A stretch of DNA of 64,000 nucleotides, from the NCBI GenBank assembly GCA_900638155.1, contig LR134495.1, forward strand, positions 620,001 through 684,000. The letters run 5' to 3'. Positions 59,964-64,000 of this stretch are shown piece by piece (the stretch's first letter is position 1; each line of letters opens with the position of its first letter). The position numbers were made by a program, and so were the translations under genes. The notes below the pieces were generated by a model that was not told where the DNA came from, made no database searches, and worked only from the letters and a program-made list of their open reading frames with translations. This stretch comes from Mannheimia haemolytica (GTDB lineage Bacteria > Pseudomonadota > Gammaproteobacteria > Enterobacterales > Pasteurellaceae).

Positions 59964-61799
59964 ATGTGTGGAATTGTAGGTGCAGTAGCACAACGTGATA
60001 TCGCAGAAATCTTGGTTGATGGTTTACATCGCTTAGAATACCGTGGATATGACTCAGCTGGTGTAGCAGTATTAAATGCAGATGATAAAACAATGCAAAT
60101 TGTACGCCGTGTCGGTAAAGTGAAAGCCTTAGATGAAGCGTTAGACACTAAGCCACTATTAGGCGGCACTGGGATCGCACACACTCGCTGGGCAACGCAC
60201 GGCGAGCCGTCAGAAACTAACGCTCACCCACATCGTAGCGGTAAAATTGCTGTGGTTCACAATGGGATCATCGAAAACTACGAAGAGTTAAAAGTAGTGT
60301 TACAAGAGCGTGGTTATGTGTTCCAATCTCAAACCGATACCGAAGTAATTGCTCATTTGGTGGAATGGGAATTGCGTTCTGCCTCTTCATTATTAGAAGC
60401 GGTACAAAAAACCGTGGTACAACTGCGCGGTGCTTACGGCACAGTAGTGTTAAATGAAGAAGAGCCGGATCATTTAATTGTGGCTCGTTCAGGCAGCCCG
60501 TTAGTGATTGGTTACGGTGTGGGCGAGAACTTCCTCGCTTCAGACCAGCTTGCGTTATTAAGTGTAACTCGCCGTTTTGCTTATTTAGAAGAAGGCGATG
60601 TAGCGGAAATTACCCGTCGCACAGTGGATATTTATGACCGTGAAGGCAACAAAGTAGAACGTGAAATTCACGAAGGTAACTTTGAAGCAGATGCGGCAGA
60701 CAAAGGGCAATATCGTCACTATATGCAAAAAGAAATCTTTGAGCAGCCGGTTGCGATTATGAACACCTTAGATGGTCGTATCAAAGACGGTAAAGTAGAT
60801 ATTTCAGCCATTGCACCGAATGCGGCAGAGATTTTATCGAAAGTAGAACACGTTCAAATTGTGGCTTGTGGTACATCTTACAATGCCGGTATGGTTTCAC
60901 GTTATTGGTTTGAATCCATTGCAGGCGTGAGTTGTGATGTGGAAATTGCCTCAGAATTCCGTTACCGTAAATTCGTTACTCGCCCGAACAGCTTGTTAAT
61001 CACCCTTTCACAATCAGGCGAAACCGCGGACACGTTAGCTGCACTTCGTTTAGCGAAAGAGTCAGGTTATATGGCGGCAATGACGGTATGTAATGTGGCA
61101 AGTTCTTCATTAGTGCGTGAATCCGATTTTGAGTTCTTAACTAAAGCCGGTGTGGAAATTGGGGTAGCATCAACCAAAGCGTTTACTACCCAATTAACCT
61201 GCTTGTTATTGTTAAATGTCGCGATTGGACGCTTACAAGGCAGAATGAGTGAGGAGCAAGAACACCATATCGTGCAATCTTTACAACGCTTACCAGCACA
61301 AATTGAAAGTGCGTTAGTGTTCGATAAACAAATCGAAAAATTATCGGAAGATTTTGCGGATAAACACCACACATTGTTCTTAGGTCGTGGAGAATATTAC
61401 CCGATTGCGATGGAATCTGCATTGAAATTAAAAGAGATTTCATATATTCACGCAGAAGCTTATGCCGCAGGCGAGTTAAAACACGGCCCGTTAGCATTAA
61501 TTGATAGCGATATGCCGGTAGTGGTGGTAGCACCGGAAAATGACTTGCTTGAGAAAGTGAAATCCAATATTGAAGAAGTGCGTGCAAGAGGCGGTCAGTT
61601 ATATGTGTTTGCCGATCACGATGCAGGTTTTGAAGAAGCAGAAGGCTTCAAAACGATTGTAATGCCGAAAGTTGATGAAGTAACCGCACCGATTTTCTAC
61701 ACCGTGCCGTTACAACTACTTTCATATCACATTGCCTTAATCAAAGGAACGGACGTTGACCAACCTCGTAACCTTGCAAAAGCGGTGACTGTAGAGTAA
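59964..61799 (+). CDS. glmS: Glutamine--fructose-6-phosphate aminotransferase GlmS
   Basis: 611 residues. N-terminal Ntn glutaminase starting [33 protein letters not shown] with nucleophile Cys2, and two SIS domains with [17 protein letters not shown] near 300 and [44 protein letters not shown] near 475-515; the C-terminus [15 protein letters not shown] is intact. It makes glucosamine-6-phosphate for peptidoglycan and LPS. No glmS ribozyme, as expected for a gamma-proteobacterium. Confidence 0.98.
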   Translation: MCGIVGAVAQRDIAEILVDGLHRLEYRGYDSAGVAVLNADDKTMQIVRRVGKVKALDEALDTKPLLGGTGIAHTRWATHGEPSETNAHPHRSGKIAVVHNGIIENYEELKVVLQERGYVFQSQTDTEVIAHLVEWELRSASSLLEAVQKTVVQLRGAYGTVVLNEEEPDHLIVARSGSPLVIGYGVGENFLASDQLALLSVTRRFAYLEEGDVAEITRRTVDIYDREGNKVEREIHEGNFEADAADKGQYRHYMQKEIFEQPVAIMNTLDGRIKDGKVDISAIAPNAAEILSKVEHVQIVACGTSYNAGMVSRYWFESIAGVSCDVEIASEFRYRKFVTRPNSLLITLSQSGETADTLAALRLAKESGYMAAMTVCNVASSSLVRESDFEFLTKAGVEIGVASTKAFTTQLTCLLLLNVAIGRLQGRMSEEQEHHIVQSLQRLPAQIESALVFDKQIEKLSEDFADKHHTLFLGRGEYYPIAMESALKLKEISYIHAEAYAAGELKHGPLALIDSDMPVVVVAPENDLLEKVKSNIEEVRARGGQLYVFADHDAGFEEAEGFKTIVMPKVDEVTAPIFYTVPLQLLSYHIALIKGTDVDQPRNLAKAVTVE

Positions 61800-61821
61800 T
61801 GTTAGTTAAACCCCATAGTTA

Positions 61822-61846
61822 AACCCCAAGATATCTTGGGGTTTTT
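61822..61846 (+). terminator. glmS terminator
   Basis: aaccccaagata/tatcttggggtt is a perfect 22-bp palindrome (61822-61843) followed by ttt. Confidence 0.9.
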
Positions 61847-61931
61847 ATATGAGTTATAGGACAGTTTATTGATAGTTGAAACAATTTATAAATAAGCTTA
61901 CTTAAACTATTAAATTAGCTTAAAAATTCAC

Positions 61932-62405
<474 letters not shown>

Positions 62406-62415
62406 GGAGAATGTA

Positions 62416-62727
62416 ATGGCTGCAAAAATCCGTCAAAACGATGAAGTAATTGTTCTTACCGGTAAAGATAAGGGCAAACGTGGTAAGGTAACTAAAGTGT
62501 TACCAAATGGTAAAGTTTTTGTTGAGGGTATCAACATCATCACTAAACACGAGAAACCAGTTCCTGCATTAGGTAAAGCTGGCGGTTTAGTGAAAAAAGA
62601 AGCGGCAATCGATGTTTCAAACGTTGCAATCTTCAACCCTGAAACCAACAAAGCTGACCGTGTAGGATTTAGATTCGAAGATGGCAAAAAAGTGCGTTTC
62701 TTCAAATCTAACGAGAAATCAATTTAA
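62416..62727 (+). CDS. rplX: 50S ribosomal protein L24
   Basis: 103 residues; KOW motif [32 protein letters not shown] at the N-terminus. Early assembly protein of the large subunit. Ten bp after rplN. Confidence 0.99.
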   Translation: MAAKIRQNDEVIVLTGKDKGKRGKVTKVLPNGKVFVEGINIITKHEKPVPALGKAGGLVKKEAAIDVSNVAIFNPETNKADRVGFRFEDGKKVRFFKSNEKSI

Positions 62728-62744
62728 TTAACTGGAGTAATGTG

Positions 62745-63284
62745 ATGGCGAAACTGCATGATTACTACAGAGATACAGTAGTTAATGAATTAAAAGAGAA
62801 ATTCAACTACTCATCTGTCATGCAAGTCCCACGAATCGAAAAGATTACCCTGAATATGGGTGTGGGTGAAGCATTGACCGACAAAAAACTGTTAGATAAC
62901 GCAGTAGCGGATTTAGCAGCAATCAGCGGTCAAAAACCTTTAGTAACCAAAGCTCGCAAATCTGTTGCAGGCTTTAAAATCCGTCAAGGGTATCCAATCG
63001 GTTGCAAAGTAACCCTACGTGGTGAACGTATGTGGGAATTCTTTGAAAGATTGATTACTATCGCTGTTCCACGTATCCGTGACTTCCGTGGTTTAAACGC
63101 TAAGTCATTCGATGGTCGTGGTAATTACAGTATGGGTGTTCGTGAGCAAATCATTTTCCCTGAAATCGACTACGATAAAGTAGATCGTGTACGTGGTTTA
63201 GATATTACTATCACCACTTCAGCGAAAACTGATGAAGAAGGTCAAGCTTTATTAGCTGCTTTCAATTTCCCATTCCGTAAATAA
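62745..63284 (+). CDS. rplE: 50S ribosomal protein L5
   Basis: 179 residues from the ATG at 62745 ([19 protein letters not shown]), 7 bp after GGAG; a GTG one codon earlier is not needed. Binds 5S rRNA and P-site tRNA. Contains [12 protein letters not shown] and [24 protein letters not shown]. Confidence 0.99.
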   Translation: MAKLHDYYRDTVVNELKEKFNYSSVMQVPRIEKITLNMGVGEALTDKKLLDNAVADLAAISGQKPLVTKARKSVAGFKIRQGYPIGCKVTLRGERMWEFFERLITIAVPRIRDFRGLNAKSFDGRGNYSMGVREQIIFPEIDYDKVDRVRGLDITITTSAKTDEEGQALLAAFNFPFRK

Positions 63285-63295
63285 GGTAGGTTATC

Positions 63296-63601
63296 GTGGC
63301 AAAACAATCAATGATCGCACGCGATGTAAAACGTGCTAAATTAGCTGATAAATTCTACGCAAAACGTGAAGAATTAAAGAAAATCATCTCTGATGTAAAT
63401 GCATCTGATGAAGAGCGTTGGGACGCAGTGTTGAAGTTACAAACACTTCCACGTGACTCTAGCCCAATCCGTCAGCGTAATCGTTGCCGCCAAACTGGTC
63501 GCCCACACGGTGTACTTCGTAAGTTTGGTTTAAGCCGTATTAAGGTTCGTGAAGCTGCTATGCGCGGTGAAATTCCGGGTCTTAAGAAAGCAAGCTGGTA
63601 A
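63296..63601 (+). CDS. rpsN: 30S ribosomal protein S14
   Basis: 101 residues, GTG start at 63296 after AAGGTAGG. This is the long form without the CxxC zinc ribbon ([43 protein letters not shown]). Needed for 30S head assembly. Confidence 0.99.
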   Translation: MAKQSMIARDVKRAKLADKFYAKREELKKIISDVNASDEERWDAVLKLQTLPRDSSPIRQRNRCRQTGRPHGVLRKFGLSRIKVREAAMRGEIPGLKKASW

Positions 63602-63637
63602 TAACCTCTTTTAATTTGGAATCATGGGAGTAAATAC

Positions 63638-64000
63638 ATGAGCATGCAAGATCCAATCGCAGATATGCTGACCCGTATTCGTAACGGTCAAGCTGCGAAT
63701 AAAGTTGCAATCAGTATGCCTTCATCTAAGTTAAAAGTTGCTATTGCAAATGTTTTAGCTGAAGAAGGTTATATCGAAAGCGTTAAAGTTGTTGAAGGTG
63801 TTAAACCTGAACTGGAAATTACTTTAAAATATTTCCAAAACAAACCGGTTGTAGAAAGTATTCAACGTGTTAGCCGTCCTGGTTTACGTATTTATAAACG
63901 TAAAGATGAGTTACCAAAAGTAATGGGTGGTTTAGGTATCGCAGTTGTTTCTACATCTAAAGGTGTAATGACCGACCGTGCTGCACGTCAAGCAGGCCTC
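63638..64000 (+). CDS. rpsH: 30S ribosomal protein S8 (partial, C-terminus off window)
   Basis: 121 codons visible, from [22 protein letters not shown] to DRAARQAGL; about nine residues are missing at the right edge. GGGAG ribosome site. S8 binds 16S rRNA and in E. coli also represses the spc operon by binding near rplE. Confidence 0.98.
   Translation, partial: MSMQDPIADMLTRIRNGQAANKVAISMPSSKLKVAIANVLAEEGYIESVKVVEGVKPELEITLKYFQNKPVVESIQRVSRPGLRIYKRKDELPKVMGGLGIAVVSTSKGVMTDRAARQAGL

Overview
The window looks like a chromosomal segment of Mannheimia haemolytica or a very close relative (Pasteurellaceae). The strongest evidence is a complete leukotoxin operon lktC-lktA-lktB-lktD, whose LktA has the 953-residue length of the M. 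haemolytica toxin and Lys554. It also carries many copies of the ACAAGCGGT DNA-uptake word, the form used by the Actinobacillus pleuropneumoniae/Mannheimia branch. The N-terminal quarter of LktA differs from the bovine serotype A1 sequence as I remember it, which suggests a mosaic, ovine-type allele. I see no insertion sequence, prophage or CRISPR array.

Layout. 1-1.8 kb: an ABC importer (ATPase, then a lipoprotein binding protein that runs off the left edge). 2.0-9.0 kb: lktCABD on the minus strand, with an attenuator hairpin between lktA and lktB; a 395-bp regulatory region separates it from a divergent ArtJ-like arginine-binding protein gene. 10-18 kb: VirK/YbjX, hslVU, sfsA, a DMT exporter, a VOC protein and mutY-yggX-mltC. 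18-20 kb: a duplicated tRNA-Phe/tRNA-Asn unit, a possible small RNA and ffh. 20-28 kb: a DeoR regulator and a divergent tetronate (threonate/erythronate) catabolic operon with a textbook class II CRP promoter, then a frameshifted secreted esterase and a cyclase-family hydrolase. 28-31 kb: a natural HutW-HutX fusion plus ChuY, which form an anaerobic haem-degradation operon with an FNR box at -41.5, then a monohaem cytochrome c.

31.8-37 kb: glyQ and glyS, separated by accessory genes (YhcG-type nuclease, broken DUF559 gene, DUF2185 protein) and a 166-bp MITE-like element. 37-41 kb: a cysteine desulfidase/transporter operon led by a YheO-type regulator. 41-51 kb: xerC, two tRNA-Ser, trmA, maoP, sdhE, ispH, lspA, glnB, mogA and part of the cytochrome c maturation system (ccmI, ccmH, ccmG), with an AT-rich seven-helix protein of unknown function inserted between ccmG and ccmH. 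51-54 kb: coaA and the tRNA-Thr-Tyr-Gly-Thr-tuf unit. 54-58.6 kb: an AfuABC transporter. It resembles ferric transporters, but its binding protein has hexose-phosphate residues and its promoter has a CRP site at -41.5. 58.8-64 kb: a small lipoprotein, a DeoR regulator, glmS, and the spc ribosomal operon from rplN into rpsH, which runs off the right edge.

Several transcription units end in hairpins made from two inverted uptake sequences. Three catabolic operons (tetronate, AfuABC, HutWX-ChuY) share the same promoter geometry, with the activator centred at -41.5, so this region responds strongly to carbon source and oxygen.
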